Shown here piece after piece: positions 45,331 to 54,062 of a stretch of 64,000 nucleotides of DNA. This DNA is from CAVQDV01 sp963711375 (GTDB taxonomy: Bacteria; Pseudomonadota; Gammaproteobacteria; Coxiellales; Coxiellaceae), in assembly GCA_963711375.1 (NCBI GenBank), contig CAVQDV010000003.1:1-64000 (forward strand), given 5' to 3'. The notes beneath the pieces are model-generated. The model worked only from the letters and a program-made list of their open reading frames with translations, had not been told where the DNA came from and did no database searches. Within the stretch, counting starts at the first letter, position 1. Each line of letters opens with the position of its first letter. Made by a program: the position numbers and the translations under genes.

Positions 45331-46094
45331 GTCATATCGATAGACGAGTTCAAGAACAATTTAAATACTACGTATTTTTATCGGTTTTATATGCTATTTT
45401 AATGGTTACTGCGCAAGCCGTTGCATACCGATTGTTACAATTAGGCCCTTTTTTAGAACCAGGGGGTATTTTTATTTTCCCTGCGACATTTGCCGTCAGT
45501 GATGTCATTGCAGAAGTCTACGGCCCGACCCTAGCAAGAAGGAGCATCTATATCGCCCTATTTGCCCAAGCGTTTTATAGTTTAATTCCTATGGGTGTAA
45601 ATGCCTTGCCTCATCCTGCGACATGGCACCACACAGATGCCTATCTCCTAGTCTTCGGATCTTCATGGCTTGTTTTTATCTCAAATTTGGTTGCTGTCAT
45701 GACCGGAATGATTTTAAACACTCAAATTATCGGTAAGACTAAATTAATAGCTCGCGGAAAATGGTTTTCGTTGAGAAGTTTATTTTCTAGCGCAATTGGT
45801 GAATTTGTTTTGACAGGTATCATTGTATTGATCGCGCTGGTTCCAGTTGAGGGAATTAATTCTGGTTCAAAACTATTTATTAACATGTTTCTTTTTAAAT
45901 TAGGATTTTCATTTTTGGCTGTTTTTCCCGCTAGTTTGATGGTGATTGTGTTCAAGAAACTGGATGGCGTCGATGTATACGAGGAAAATATTTCATTAAA
46001 TCCTATGAGTCAGTTCTTTAAAAGGAATGAGAATAAAACGGTTAATTTGATTGATTTTCTGGAAAACAAAAGGAAGAAAGAGGCTGGCCTATAA
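45327..46094 (+). CDS. yhhQ: YhhQ/VUT-family queuosine-precursor transporter
   Basis: This 255-residue membrane protein has about six hydrophobic segments and the VUT (DUF165) features IFIFPATFAVSDVIAEVYGP and SSAIGEFVLTG. Family members import the queuosine precursor preQ0/preQ1 or queuine for tRNA modification. No queuosine-synthesis genes are seen nearby, so it may serve salvage from the host. The start overlaps the previous stop. Confidence 0.85.
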   Translation: MSHIDRRVQEQFKYYVFLSVLYAILMVTAQAVAYRLLQLGPFLEPGGIFIFPATFAVSDVIAEVYGPTLARRSIYIALFAQAFYSLIPMGVNALPHPATWHHTDAYLLVFGSSWLVFISNLVAVMTGMILNTQIIGKTKLIARGKWFSLRSLFSSAIGEFVLTGIIVLIALVPVEGINSGSKLFINMFLFKLGFSFLAVFPASLMVIVFKKLDGVDVYEENISLNPMSQFFKRNENKTVNLIDFLENKRKKEAGL

Positions 46095-46150
46095 TATCTT
46101 GTCTTGAGCTAGAAAAAATTGATTGCAATTTTTATTCTGATGACTAAGAA

Positions 46151-46837
46151 TTAAATATAATTCGCTTTAGCTTGAATTAATATACCAAGAATTTGAAACT
46201 TCCCTTTCTCTAATCGCACTGGACCACTTTCTGAAAACGTAGGATTAATTGTTCTTGCATACATGTCAGGGCCGTCGATCAAAATTTGGCGAAATTGGGG
46301 AAGATCTTTGCCATGAAACAATAAAACAGCATAATCCTTATTTTTGGGAGTACGGTTTGGGTCAAAAATTAATATGGTGCCTTCTGAGAATTTTGGTTCT
46401 AAGGTTTCATCGGTTGCAAGGACCGCAAAGATTTCTTCAGTAATGCCAATATCGGTGAATACATAGTTAGCAGAGTGTTGTGCTTTGACGGTTTCAATAT
46501 TCTTTGGCCAATTTATCACCTGGTTTAGATTAATAATTGGGACTTTATCCCAGTTTTTAAAATTTGGTTGATATCCAGAAATTTCATCGGGAACAGGCTC
46601 AGCACCGATCAATTGATTTGCTGTAATCTCAAAAAATTCAGCAATTTTTATTATAGAATCTAAAGTAGGGTTGCTATCCGGGTCCGTGCACATTCTTTTT
46701 ATAGTGGTATTGGCGAGCCCAGTATTTTTGCTGAGCTGGTTTATATTAATATTTGTTTTGTCCATTAACTTATTAAGAACGTCCATGAGCTGTGCCTTGT
46801 CGCCTTTAGTTTTAGCAATGCTTACTACTTTTGTCAT
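46151..46837 (-). CDS. XRE/S24-type repressor lacking the peptidase dyad
   Basis: This is a phage CI/LexA-like protein with an N-terminal helix-turn-helix (NINQLSKNTGLANTTIKRMC) and a C-terminal S24-like domain (IFAVLATDETLEPKFSEGTI then LIFDPNRTPKNKDYAVLLF). The catalytic serine box, normally GDSM, reads TDET and the usual Lys is replaced in QFRQI, so self-cleavage is unlikely. The frame extends to a TTG at 46882, but the ATG at 46837 is favoured. It is divergent from the 47149 gene and probably represses the transfer region through the inverted repeats between them. Confidence 0.85.
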   Translation of the reverse strand: MTKVVSIAKTKGDKAQLMDVLNKLMDKTNININQLSKNTGLANTTIKRMCTDPDSNPTLDSIIKIAEFFEITANQLIGAEPVPDEISGYQPNFKNWDKVPIINLNQVINWPKNIETVKAQHSANYVFTDIGITEEIFAVLATDETLEPKFSEGTILIFDPNRTPKNKDYAVLLFHGKDLPQFRQILIDGPDMYARTINPTFSESGPVRLEKGKFQILGILIQAKANYI

Positions 46838-47011
46838 TAGCCTTCGCCTTATAAAATGTTGAACATTTATGTTTATTGTCAATTATTTAAGGTGAAGTTG
46901 CAACTTTAAAGTATTTGGCCCCCGTTTTTCACCTTCTTAAAACAATATCGTAACATAAAAGTTAATTCAAAGCAAAATAATTAACATAAATAGTTTACAA
47001 AATAAATACAT

Positions 47012-47058
47012 AAAGCTACTATGGTTCAAAAGTAGCTTTTAAAAGTTACTATAGTTTC
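47012..47058. promoter_or_regulatory. Inverted/direct repeats between repressor and transfer genes
   Basis: A 9-bp inverted repeat (AAAGCTACT / AGTAGCTTT, 47012-47020 and 47031-47039) is followed by a related direct repeat (GCTACTATGGTT at 47015 and GTTACTATAGTT at 47045). Position between the divergent repressor and the operon start makes it a likely operator. Confidence 0.5.
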
Positions 47059-47148
47059 TCCGCACACATTAATTTAGCCCCATAAGGGAAAAAGATTAAT
47101 CTGACTCCAGGGTGCTGGAAAAAAGATAGAGAATAGGAGGTTATTTTC

Positions 47149-48645
47149 ATGGATTATGATTTGGATTTGACGCTAAGACAAATGCGTCAACTGGATACAA
47201 CAGGGAATATAGTGCCTCATTCCTGGTATAAAGCAGTTACTTTTCAAAATGGCAAACTGGACTTGTTGGGTATGATGATTTTGGCCGAGATAGTTTATTG
47301 GTATCGGCCTACTGAAGTTCGAGATCAGTACACCGGAAAGCTCGTCGAGTATCGCAAAAAATTCAAAGGCGATATGCTGCAGCGAAATTACAAATCCTTT
47401 GCAAATCAATTCGGGGTTAGTTCCCGCCAAGCTATGGATGCCATCAGTCGCTTAGAAAAAAATGGTTTTGTCATAAAAGAGGTGAGGAATGTTCGAACTC
47501 AAACCGTCACTCTGGGCAATGTGTTATTTCTCGCACCGAATATTGAAAAGCTTTTAAGTTTACAAACTGAAACGACAAACATTAATCCAATAGATCCATA
47601 TGGCAGCGATGACGAGGAGGGTGGTGACCTTACATCTGCTGGGGACCCCCCTTATACGTTTGAACGTATAAGCTCCTACGATGAAACGTATAAGCTTATG
47701 CAATCCAACGTAGGAGCTCCTACGTTTGAACGTAGGACATATACAGAGAATACTACAGAGATTTCTCCAGAGATTAAAAAAACAGCAGCAGAGATAAAAC
47801 CCGAAGTTGAAAAAATTGCTGGCGCTGCTGGTTTTAAAAAAAATAGTTCAGGGACTTTGCTAGCCATCCCGAGCGCAGTATGTGCATTAGAAAAAAAATT
47901 AGCAGAAATAAAACGAAACTCTGGAATCACTCCAGCACCTTGTGAACTCAGTGACTTTAATCCGCAAAGTGAGTTACGCAAAAAAAACCCAGCGTTCCAA
48001 GCTACTGCGTTAGGACTTGAGAATTCATATCGTCCCAACTCTCAACGTAGGCAAGGGGCAGAATTCAGAAACAGCACGAGAAATGTGGAATTCAAAGCCA
48101 TTCCGGAAAATAATACGCAAAAGTCAATCCACGCCTCAGAGCTTGCGTTAAAAACAGCAGAAAGGAATTTTCCTCAAATGCTTATCGAAAAATCGCTTAC
48201 TGTTTTGCAAGAAGCGCAAGTAGTAAAAACCGCAGAGGAGATGGTGAAGCGTCTATGGCATCCAGATGCCAAGCAATTGATCGACGAAATTCGTTTTTCA
48301 CTTTTGTGCTCAAATAGTTTTACCCAAGCAGGAAATGATTTTTTTAAAAAATTGAACACCATTGTGAAATGTATTCGAGAAGGTCGTTGGACACGTCCCG
48401 TGAAATTGGCTGAAAAGGAATTGAAAAAGTCTACAAAAATTGAGCAATCTTATAAAATCAAGCAACAGGAACTGGAAGGTGAGTGCGCCCATTGGAAATA
48501 TCGTGCCGATTTTTTTCTAGAAAAAAATAATCCAGAGCAAATGCGCGTTGCCATCTCAGAGCATAAAAAAGCACTAGCCCAGCTAACTGAGTTTAAGAAT
48601 GCACAAACCCACCCAAATAGGCATTTTTTAGGAGAGGGCGCGTAA
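47149..48645 (+). CDS. Winged-helix protein at the head of the transfer region
   Basis: This 498-residue protein has an N-terminal winged-helix-like domain (about residues 60-125: YKSFANQFGVSSRQAMDAIS then RLEKNGFVIKEV), as in helix-turn-helix replication or regulation proteins. A low-complexity linker (about 145-320) and a helical C-terminal region follow. The linker is encoded by a cluster of DNA palindromes at 47651-47736. A strong AGGAGG ribosome site precedes the ATG. Its position before an lvh-like virB operon recalls the lvr regulatory genes of Legionella, but identity with them is not established. Confidence 0.6.
   Translation: MDYDLDLTLRQMRQLDTTGNIVPHSWYKAVTFQNGKLDLLGMMILAEIVYWYRPTEVRDQYTGKLVEYRKKFKGDMLQRNYKSFANQFGVSSRQAMDAISRLEKNGFVIKEVRNVRTQTVTLGNVLFLAPNIEKLLSLQTETTNINPIDPYGSDDEEGGDLTSAGDPPYTFERISSYDETYKLMQSNVGAPTFERRTYTENTTEISPEIKKTAAEIKPEVEKIAGAAGFKKNSSGTLLAIPSAVCALEKKLAEIKRNSGITPAPCELSDFNPQSELRKKNPAFQATALGLENSYRPNSQRRQGAEFRNSTRNVEFKAIPENNTQKSIHASELALKTAERNFPQMLIEKSLTVLQEAQVVKTAEEMVKRLWHPDAKQLIDEIRFSLLCSNSFTQAGNDFFKKLNTIVKCIREGRWTRPVKLAEKELKKSTKIEQSYKIKQQELEGECAHWKYRADFFLEKNNPEQMRVAISEHKKALAQLTEFKNAQTHPNRHFLGEGA
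47651..47736. repeat. Cluster of four palindromes inside a gene
   Basis: Four palindromes follow each other: CTTATACGTTTGAACGTATAAG split as 10-bp arms around TG (47651-47672), ATAAGCTTAT (47690-47699), AACGTAGGAGCTCCTACGTT (47707-47726, 20 bp perfect) and CCTACGTT-TG-AACGTAGG (47719-47736). The first and last share the core ACGTTTGAACGT. They fall in the codons of the variable linker, without breaking the frame. Confidence 0.8.
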
Positions 48646-49007
48646 TGTATGCAGATCTGAGCCAAGCTCGTATTCAACCCATTAAACAATTTCTGGAGAA
48701 ATATCGACAAGAAGGGCGGCTAATTCTACCTAAAGCAGAAAGAGAAAAATTAACATCTCTTTTTCAAGAGCAAACCAATATTCGTATCGATTTTACTCAA
48801 AATACACCCTTCAGTTTTATGGAAATTTTAACCGCCGCGACTTGGTTTGTGACAGAGGAATATTCCTTTCGAGCCGAGGTGCTTGGGTTATCAGTCAATA
48901 CCATTAAAAGCAATGAAAGAAGAGTTAAAATTAAATTGGGTTTCAGCCGAAATGCCCACGCCTACTTTTGGTTTGTTGATAAAAGAATCATACAAATGAA
49001 ATTTTAA
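48645..49007 (+). CDS. Small LuxR-like HTH protein
   Basis: This 120-residue protein's C-terminal half resembles a LuxR-type HTH (FRAEVLGLSVNTIKSNERRV then KIKLGF). The N-terminal half is helical. The ATG overlaps the stop of the preceding gene (TAATG), so the two are co-translated. It is probably a regulator of the transfer genes that follow; this is inferred from position. Confidence 0.6.
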   Translation: MYADLSQARIQPIKQFLEKYRQEGRLILPKAEREKLTSLFQEQTNIRIDFTQNTPFSFMEILTAATWFVTEEYSFRAEVLGLSVNTIKSNERRVKIKLGFSRNAHAYFWFVDKRIIQMKF

Positions 49008-49040
49008 GAATATTGGAAGATCCATAAAAAAGGAGTACTA

Positions 49041-49205
49041 ATGCTGAGAATATTAACGTGGTTAAAGGGGCTTCGAGGCCCAATAGGGATAATATTTTTG
49101 TTTATTTTTTCCGTTTTAAAAATGGCCTTTCAGATTGTACGCTTCTTCTTCCGAATGACACTATTATTTTTAATGTTCCTGCTTTTATTTGTGTTGGCTT
49201 TTTAG
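49041..49205 (+). CDS. Small hydrophobic protein (54 aa)
   Basis: This short frame encodes two hydrophobic segments (GIIFLFIFSVLKMAF and LLFLMFLLLFVLAF) joined by a basic loop. A strong ribosome site (AAGGAG) lies 7 bases before the ATG. It falls in the gap between the HTH gene and the virB operon. No family is recognised; it could be a small membrane regulator or toxin-like peptide. Confidence 0.5.
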   Translation: MLRILTWLKGLRGPIGIIFLFIFSVLKMAFQIVRFFFRMTLLFLMFLLLFVLAF

Positions 49206-49308
49206 GTGAATTTTTTTAAAAAATTTCACTTTTGACACCCTGAGGGCGACATACAAGTGAAAAAATAGGGTGTAGTCTTAAGTTCAGCAATACGAAAAAG
49301 GACTGACC
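49206..49308. promoter_or_regulatory. Hairpin and possible promoter before the virB operon
   Basis: A near-perfect inverted repeat (GTGAATTTTTTT / AAAAAATTTCAC, 49206-49229) is followed by a TTGACA (49232) and a 7-bp inverted repeat (ACACCCT at 49235, AGGGTGT at 49267). The hairpin could end upstream transcription. The second repeat may be an operator for the RHH protein that follows. A good -10 box is not obvious. Confidence 0.45.
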
Positions 49309-49566
49309 ATGACTACCTACACAATTGATTTACCGGATGCCATGCAGGAATGCTTGATAAGCAAATCGCGGGAAAACTTTCGCGAATTGAGCCAAGAAAT
49401 TCTGTATCGCCTCAATCAAGCCTTAAAAATGGATCGGCATATTTCAGAAAATGAAATTGGCCTTTTTAAAATATTGTCCGAAATTCGAGACAAGCACACT
49501 GAAGAAGAAAATGAAAACCGCGATATTTTTAGAATGCATCCGGAGTTTTCTGAGATTCTTAATTAA
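49309..49566 (+). CDS. Ribbon-helix-helix-type small regulator
   Basis: This 85-residue protein's N-terminus (TYTIDLPDAMQECLISKSRE followed by NFRELSQEILYRLNQAL) fits an Arc/MetJ-type ribbon-helix-helix DNA-binding fold. An acidic helical tail follows. It sits just before virB2 with a 38-bp gap and may autoregulate the secretion operon through the inverted repeats upstream. A plain antitoxin without a toxin partner is an alternative. Confidence 0.6.
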   Translation: MTTYTIDLPDAMQECLISKSRENFRELSQEILYRLNQALKMDRHISENEIGLFKILSEIRDKHTEEENENRDIFRMHPEFSEILN

Positions 49567-49604
49567 TGTTGAACAAATGACTATGGAAAAAGGAGGAGAA
49601 TTAA

Positions 49605-49823
49605 ATGGATGGATTTAGATTAGCCAGCATCTTACAAGCCTTGATTAATTTGCTGAGCTCGGATGTTGCTCGAATTATTTTTGTGTTGTCCATCATTGGG
49701 GTGGGATATATGTGGCTATTTTTGGGTCGTCTACCAAAGGGAGCCGCAATCAGTGCCATTATCGGCATAGGGATAGTTTTTAGCGCACCCTTTATCGCAC
49801 AGCAACTCGGTATCGGTGGGTAA
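49605..49823 (+). CDS. virB2: VirB2-type pilin
   Basis: This 72-residue protein has two hydrophobic segments (residues ~22-42 and 47-65) separated by LGRLPKGAA, as in TrbC/VirB2 pilins. The N-terminal leader is shorter than usual. A strong AAGGAGGAGA ribosome site precedes it. It lies at the head of a gene set in canonical virB order, which supports the call. VirB2 forms the pilus of type IV secretion systems. Confidence 0.82.
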   Translation: MDGFRLASILQALINLLSSDVARIIFVLSIIGVGYMWLFLGRLPKGAAISAIIGIGIVFSAPFIAQQLGIGG

Positions 49824-49826
49824 ACG

Positions 49827-50114
49827 ATGAGCGAACAATTACGATATAGCCCAATTTTCACAGGTCTAACAAGACCCGCGATGATGCTGGGCGTCACGCT
49901 GGAATATATGAGTATTTGCGCGATGGCCGCCCTGTGCTTATTTATTTTAGCAGACAATCCTTTTTATCTGGCAACGTATATTCCACTGCATATGGTGGGT
50001 TGGCTATTGTGCAAGATCGACCCTAATATTTTTCGAATTTTAATGAAACGCGTGGATTGTGCTTATTCGCCGAATAAAAAAATATGGGGATGCCCAAGCT
50101 ATGAACCGTTCTGA
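49827..50114 (+). CDS. virB3: VirB3 inner-membrane protein
   Basis: This 95-residue protein has two hydrophobic segments near residues 25-60 and the VirB3-type start SPIFTGLTRPAMMLGV. It lies 3 bp after virB2 and overlaps virB4 by 14 bp. VirB3 works together with the VirB4 ATPase at the inner membrane. Confidence 0.85.
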   Translation: MSEQLRYSPIFTGLTRPAMMLGVTLEYMSICAMAALCLFILADNPFYLATYIPLHMVGWLLCKIDPNIFRILMKRVDCAYSPNKKIWGCPSYEPF

Positions 50115-52590
50115 AGCGGCATTAAAATCTGTTTATAAAGAAGTAGGAATTTCTAGCCGAATGCCTATCACGCATTTGAACTCACCAAGCGTTTTTGAAT
50201 GCACGAACGGAAGGTTAGGCAGCGTGATTAAACTGGAAGGCGTTACTTTTGATACAGAACGCGAATGCGTATTAAATCAATACAAATTGACCTGGCATCG
50301 AACCCTCACGGGCCTCGATGAAAAATTTTGCGTCTATGTAACCGTTCATCGACATAAAGAAAATATCGATTTAGAAGGGAAATTTAGAGATTTTTTTTCA
50401 AGAGATCTCAATGCGCAATACCATCGACAATTTAAGAACCGCTCGATGTACATAAACGATATTTATTTCACTTTAATTTATAAAGGCATTACGACCGGAA
50501 AAGCCGGAAAAAGTTTACATTTTATGAATCGGTTCAAGAATAAAACCATTAAAAGCGCACGCGAAGCGAGCCGGATTGAACAAATGAAGCAATTAGACTC
50601 AGCCGTGTCACAACTAATGACTTCTTTATCGACCTTTAAGCCCCAATTATTGGGATCAGAGGACCGGGATAATCACAGTGAATTGCTGCATTTCCTTGGT
50701 TTATTTCCAAATGGCGGAGAGCCCTATCAATACAACCAAGTGTCTATTGCACCTGCCATTGCAAAAAATATTGAGGAAACCTTGAAGGCCGAGAGTCGTT
50801 ACCCCTATGGAAATATTTCATCTTATTTAGCTAGAAAACGCTTATTTTTTGGTAAAAATATTCAATTCCAAGGGGCAACAGAAGAAGACACACATTTTGG
50901 CGCTATTTTAACGATTAAACGCTATGGCATCGAAACCGCTAGCATCATGTTAGATTCTCTATTGCATTTAGATTGCGATTTTATCAGTACCAACTCCTAC
51001 GCAATCGAGTCAAACGATGTGGCGCTCCACCACATTGGGCGACATGTGATTAAAATGCAAAACGTGAATGATCCGGCGGTTTCGCAACGCCATGCGATTG
51101 AAGAGGCTCGAGACCAAATCGCCAGTGGATTAATCTCCATGGGCTATCATCACAACACCGTTTTATTATTAGCAAAAACACAAATTGAGCTCGAGAAGGT
51201 AATACCTAAAGCATTGCAGTGTTATGCGGATGCTGGATTTGTAGGGGTAAAAGAGACAATTGGACAAGAACCCGCATTTTGGGCGCAAATACCAGGCAAT
51301 TTAAAATATATTGCACGATCCAGTTTAATCACTTCAGAAAATTTTGTTGATTTTGCACCACTGCACAATTTCAAAACGGGATTTCGAGACGCCAATCATT
51401 TAGGTTCAGCTGCCACACTCTTAGAAACGCCATCAAAAACTCCGTATTTTTTTAATTTTCATGTGAAAGGGTCTCGCGATAATCCCGCGAAAGGTCATAC
51501 TTTAATTATCGGCGGAAATGGCTGCGGTAAAACTGCACTGATGTGCTTCATGGATGCCCAGCTAGGCCGCTATGGCGGTGATGCGTTTTTCTTTGATCGT
51601 GATCGAAGTGCCGAAATTTATGTACGAGCGTGCGGAGGAATTTATTCGATTCTTTCGCCCGATTTTCCCGATGAAACCTGTTTTAATCCATTTCAACTCA
51701 CGGACACTTCGAGCAATCGTCAATTTAATCGAGAATGGTTAACACAATTGTGTAAAAACGATGGAGAACTCGAATTAGACGCTGATCTCATCGAGCAATT
51801 AAAAAACTGCGTCGATTATGCCTACGATCATTTATCGCATAGTCATCGGACTTTGTCGAATGCCACTCATATTTTGCCGATTACATTTTCAAGATGGTCC
51901 AATTTGCGTCGTTGGCTAAAATCGGATGGAAAAAATTCAGAGGGAGATTACGCCTATATTTTTGACAATGTTGAAGATCGATTACAATTACACCACAAAA
52001 TGGGCTTTGATTTGACGCATTTCATGAATAATGAACCCAGTCACATCCGAACAGCCTTGATGATGTATTTGTGTCATCGCATTGAGTTAGGGATGAATGG
52101 TCAGCTAGTTCGAATTTATTTTGACGAAGGCTGGCAGAATTTGAGAGATGCTTATTGGAAAACCAAATTCGAGTCGTGGTTGCCGACTTTACGAAAGAAA
52201 AATGCTTTTATCGTCATTACGACTCAATCGCCATCAACCGTGATTGCTTCGCCGATTCGATCGATGATGCTCGACAATGTGGCGACCCAATTATTTTTTG
52301 CTAATCCGCAAGCCAATTCCGAAGATTACATGGATGGCTTTAAATTAACGGAATCTGAATTTCAAGCGATTTCGAAAAATTCCCCAGAATCCAGACTTTT
52401 TTTGGTGAAGCAAGAACACGATTCAAGCCTCTGCCGCTTGAATTTAGGACATTTACCCGAAATGCTAGCGATTTTATCCGGCAATACCCAAACCGTGCTT
52501 TTATTAGATGAAATCCGTGCTGAGGTGGGAGATGCCCCACAGGATTGGCTGCCGATATTTCATGAAAGGCGCAAGGAATTAAGAGCATGA
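50101..52590 (+). CDS. virB4: VirB4 ATPase
   Basis: This protein of about 829 residues starts from the ATG at 50101 (MNRSEAALKSVYKE); the longer frame from 50059 would run through most of the virB3 end. The Walker A motif is IIGGNGCGKTALMCF, Walker B is VRIYFDEGW, and a QSP/ITTQSP motif follows. It powers substrate transfer and pilus assembly. Length and motifs are normal for CagE/VirB4 proteins. The stop overlaps virB5 by 4 bp (ATGA). Confidence 0.93.
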   Translation: MNRSEAALKSVYKEVGISSRMPITHLNSPSVFECTNGRLGSVIKLEGVTFDTERECVLNQYKLTWHRTLTGLDEKFCVYVTVHRHKENIDLEGKFRDFFSRDLNAQYHRQFKNRSMYINDIYFTLIYKGITTGKAGKSLHFMNRFKNKTIKSAREASRIEQMKQLDSAVSQLMTSLSTFKPQLLGSEDRDNHSELLHFLGLFPNGGEPYQYNQVSIAPAIAKNIEETLKAESRYPYGNISSYLARKRLFFGKNIQFQGATEEDTHFGAILTIKRYGIETASIMLDSLLHLDCDFISTNSYAIESNDVALHHIGRHVIKMQNVNDPAVSQRHAIEEARDQIASGLISMGYHHNTVLLLAKTQIELEKVIPKALQCYADAGFVGVKETIGQEPAFWAQIPGNLKYIARSSLITSENFVDFAPLHNFKTGFRDANHLGSAATLLETPSKTPYFFNFHVKGSRDNPAKGHTLIIGGNGCGKTALMCFMDAQLGRYGGDAFFFDRDRSAEIYVRACGGIYSILSPDFPDETCFNPFQLTDTSSNRQFNREWLTQLCKNDGELELDADLIEQLKNCVDYAYDHLSHSHRTLSNATHILPITFSRWSNLRRWLKSDGKNSEGDYAYIFDNVEDRLQLHHKMGFDLTHFMNNEPSHIRTALMMYLCHRIELGMNGQLVRIYFDEGWQNLRDAYWKTKFESWLPTLRKKNAFIVITTQSPSTVIASPIRSMMLDNVATQLFFANPQANSEDYMDGFKLTESEFQAISKNSPESRLFLVKQEHDSSLCRLNLGHLPEMLAILSGNTQTVLLLDEIRAEVGDAPQDWLPIFHERRKELRA

Positions 52591-53363
52591 AGATCAGAAA
52601 AATAATAAAAGGGACTTTTCCAGACCTCTCAGATTTATGTTGGAGAGTGCCCTCTCCCCCGATAAAACTAGCATTAATCCTATTCGCCCTTTATGCCAGT
52701 CCAAGTCTTGCTATCCCAGTTGAAGATTTTGGTGCGTACATTCACATGGCACAAGAATTATCGCAATTAGAAAAAGAATATCAGGTATTAAAGGACGCTT
52801 ATAAAAACGCACAAGATCAATTGGAGCAACAAAAAAATTTAGTAACGAACTCCCAAGGGCATTATGGTTTTGGGTCACTACAAGACGGGCAGGGGGACCT
52901 TAACAATCGAGAATGGTCACCCAATAGCTGGGATGCGGCCTTAAAGGGATTATCGGGTGGAAACGCTGAACGCTATAATCAATTGCTCACAGAATATCGA
53001 AAAAATCACCAAACGCTAATGCCACAAGATTATAAAAAAGGCGCCAGTGAGGCTTCCTCTGAACTATATGAGCAGCAAATTAAAACCAATCAGGCGGCCA
53101 GTGTTAATGCCACTTACGCCTTTAACGATATCGAGCAGTCTTTAAAAAATGTGCATGAATTAGCCCGTCAAATCGAAAGTTCTCCGAATACGAAGGCTTC
53201 GATGGATTTGAATGCACGATTAATGGCGGAAGTCGCTTACATTCAAATTCAAGAATTAAAGATGCAGGCCTTGCTGAATGAACAAATGGCTCAACGAAAT
53301 TCAGATCAAATTTCAGCAGAAACGCAAAGTGCGAAATTTAATCGGTTGCCGGATGAATTGTAA
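52587..53363 (+). CDS. virB5: VirB5-type minor pilus protein
   Basis: This 258-residue protein has a hydrophobic signal segment (IKLALILFALYASPSLAI, about residues 26-43) preceded by a longer than usual N-terminal part. The mature region is coiled-coil-rich (LSQLEKEYQVLKDAYKNAQD), as in TrbJ/VirB5 proteins. VirB5 is placed at the pilus tip. It is translationally coupled to virB4. Confidence 0.82.
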   Translation: MKIRKIIKGTFPDLSDLCWRVPSPPIKLALILFALYASPSLAIPVEDFGAYIHMAQELSQLEKEYQVLKDAYKNAQDQLEQQKNLVTNSQGHYGFGSLQDGQGDLNNREWSPNSWDAALKGLSGGNAERYNQLLTEYRKNHQTLMPQDYKKGASEASSELYEQQIKTNQAASVNATYAFNDIEQSLKNVHELARQIESSPNTKASMDLNARLMAEVAYIQIQELKMQALLNEQMAQRNSDQISAETQSAKFNRLPDEL

Positions 53364-53394
53364 AAAAAGAGGAATTAATGAATCACTGCCGAAT

Positions 53395-53424
53395 GAGAGG
53401 TTCTTCGCTTCGCTCAAAATGACA
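53395..53424. repeat. Fragment of a dispersed TTCTTCGCTTCGCTC repeat
   Basis: The sequence TTCTTCGCTTCGCTCAAAAT closely follows the TTCGCTTCGCTCAGAATGACA motif found dispersed in many bacterial genomes. It lies in the short gap after virB5 and may have inserted there. Confidence 0.4.
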
Positions 53425-53496
53425 AGCGCTCAGGCCATCCTAAACGAAGTGATGGATTATCATGCCCTGGCCAAAAAATAAAAAAAGGAAAACAAA

Positions 53497-53640
53497 ATGA
53501 AAACTACAATTTTTTATTCAAGTATTTTGACCCTGCTGCTGTTAAGCGGCTGCGCTAAACCCATTCTAAAAGCACCATGCCCTAATTATGGGAATTCGTG
53601 CAGTAGAACCCCAATAAATAGTTGGGACTATCAACAATGA
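53497..53640 (+). CDS. Small VirB7-like lipoprotein
   Basis: This 47-residue protein has a signal peptide ending in the lipobox LLSGC (Cys at about residue 19) and a short Pro/Asn-rich tail with two more Cys. Size, lipobox and position between virB5 and virB6 fit VirB7, the small outer-membrane lipoprotein of the core complex. AAGGAA precedes the ATG. Confidence 0.65.
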   Translation: MKTTIFYSSILTLLLLSGCAKPILKAPCPNYGNSCSRTPINSWDYQQ

Positions 53641-53657
53641 TAAAAAGGAGAATCCAA

Positions 53658-54026
53658 ATGAAAACCAAATTATTTTTAATGGCCGCTGCCTGTGGAGTGG
53701 TATTAAGCTTAGGGGCTTGCTCGAAAAGTGCGCCAAATCCCTTGAAAACCGTCGACAGTGAACACACGGGAACCTTTTTGGTGAGAGCCAGTATTTACGG
53801 TGAAGATAAATTAAATATGCCAGAAAATAGGCATCGACAGGCCTTTTTACGTTGCATGCAGGGTATTGAGACTTCTTCAACTTGCAATAAATTATATGTG
53901 TACATGGTCGAATATGCCAAAAAAGATCCTGATTTTAGATCGCTCACAGTGTCTGATTTAAAAGAATTAAAAGGCTCACCCGAATGGCGTGAGATACGGA
54001 AAAATTATAATGAATATGGCATGTAA
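53658..54026 (+). CDS. T4SS-associated lipoprotein
   Basis: This 122-residue protein has a signal peptide and lipobox SLGAC (Cys about residue 21), followed by a helical domain with two Cys. The longer frame from 53622 is unlikely, since AAGGAGA directly precedes the ATG at 53658. It lies between the VirB7-like gene and virB6; a second lipoprotein here is usual for lvh-like systems, but the exact equivalent is not clear. Confidence 0.65.
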   Translation: MKTKLFLMAAACGVVLSLGACSKSAPNPLKTVDSEHTGTFLVRASIYGEDKLNMPENRHRQAFLRCMQGIETSSTCNKLYVYMVEYAKKDPDFRSLTVSDLKELKGSPEWREIRKNYNEYGM

Positions 54027-54062
54027 GGAACTTCAAATTTCATTGAAAAGGGAAACTCAATA

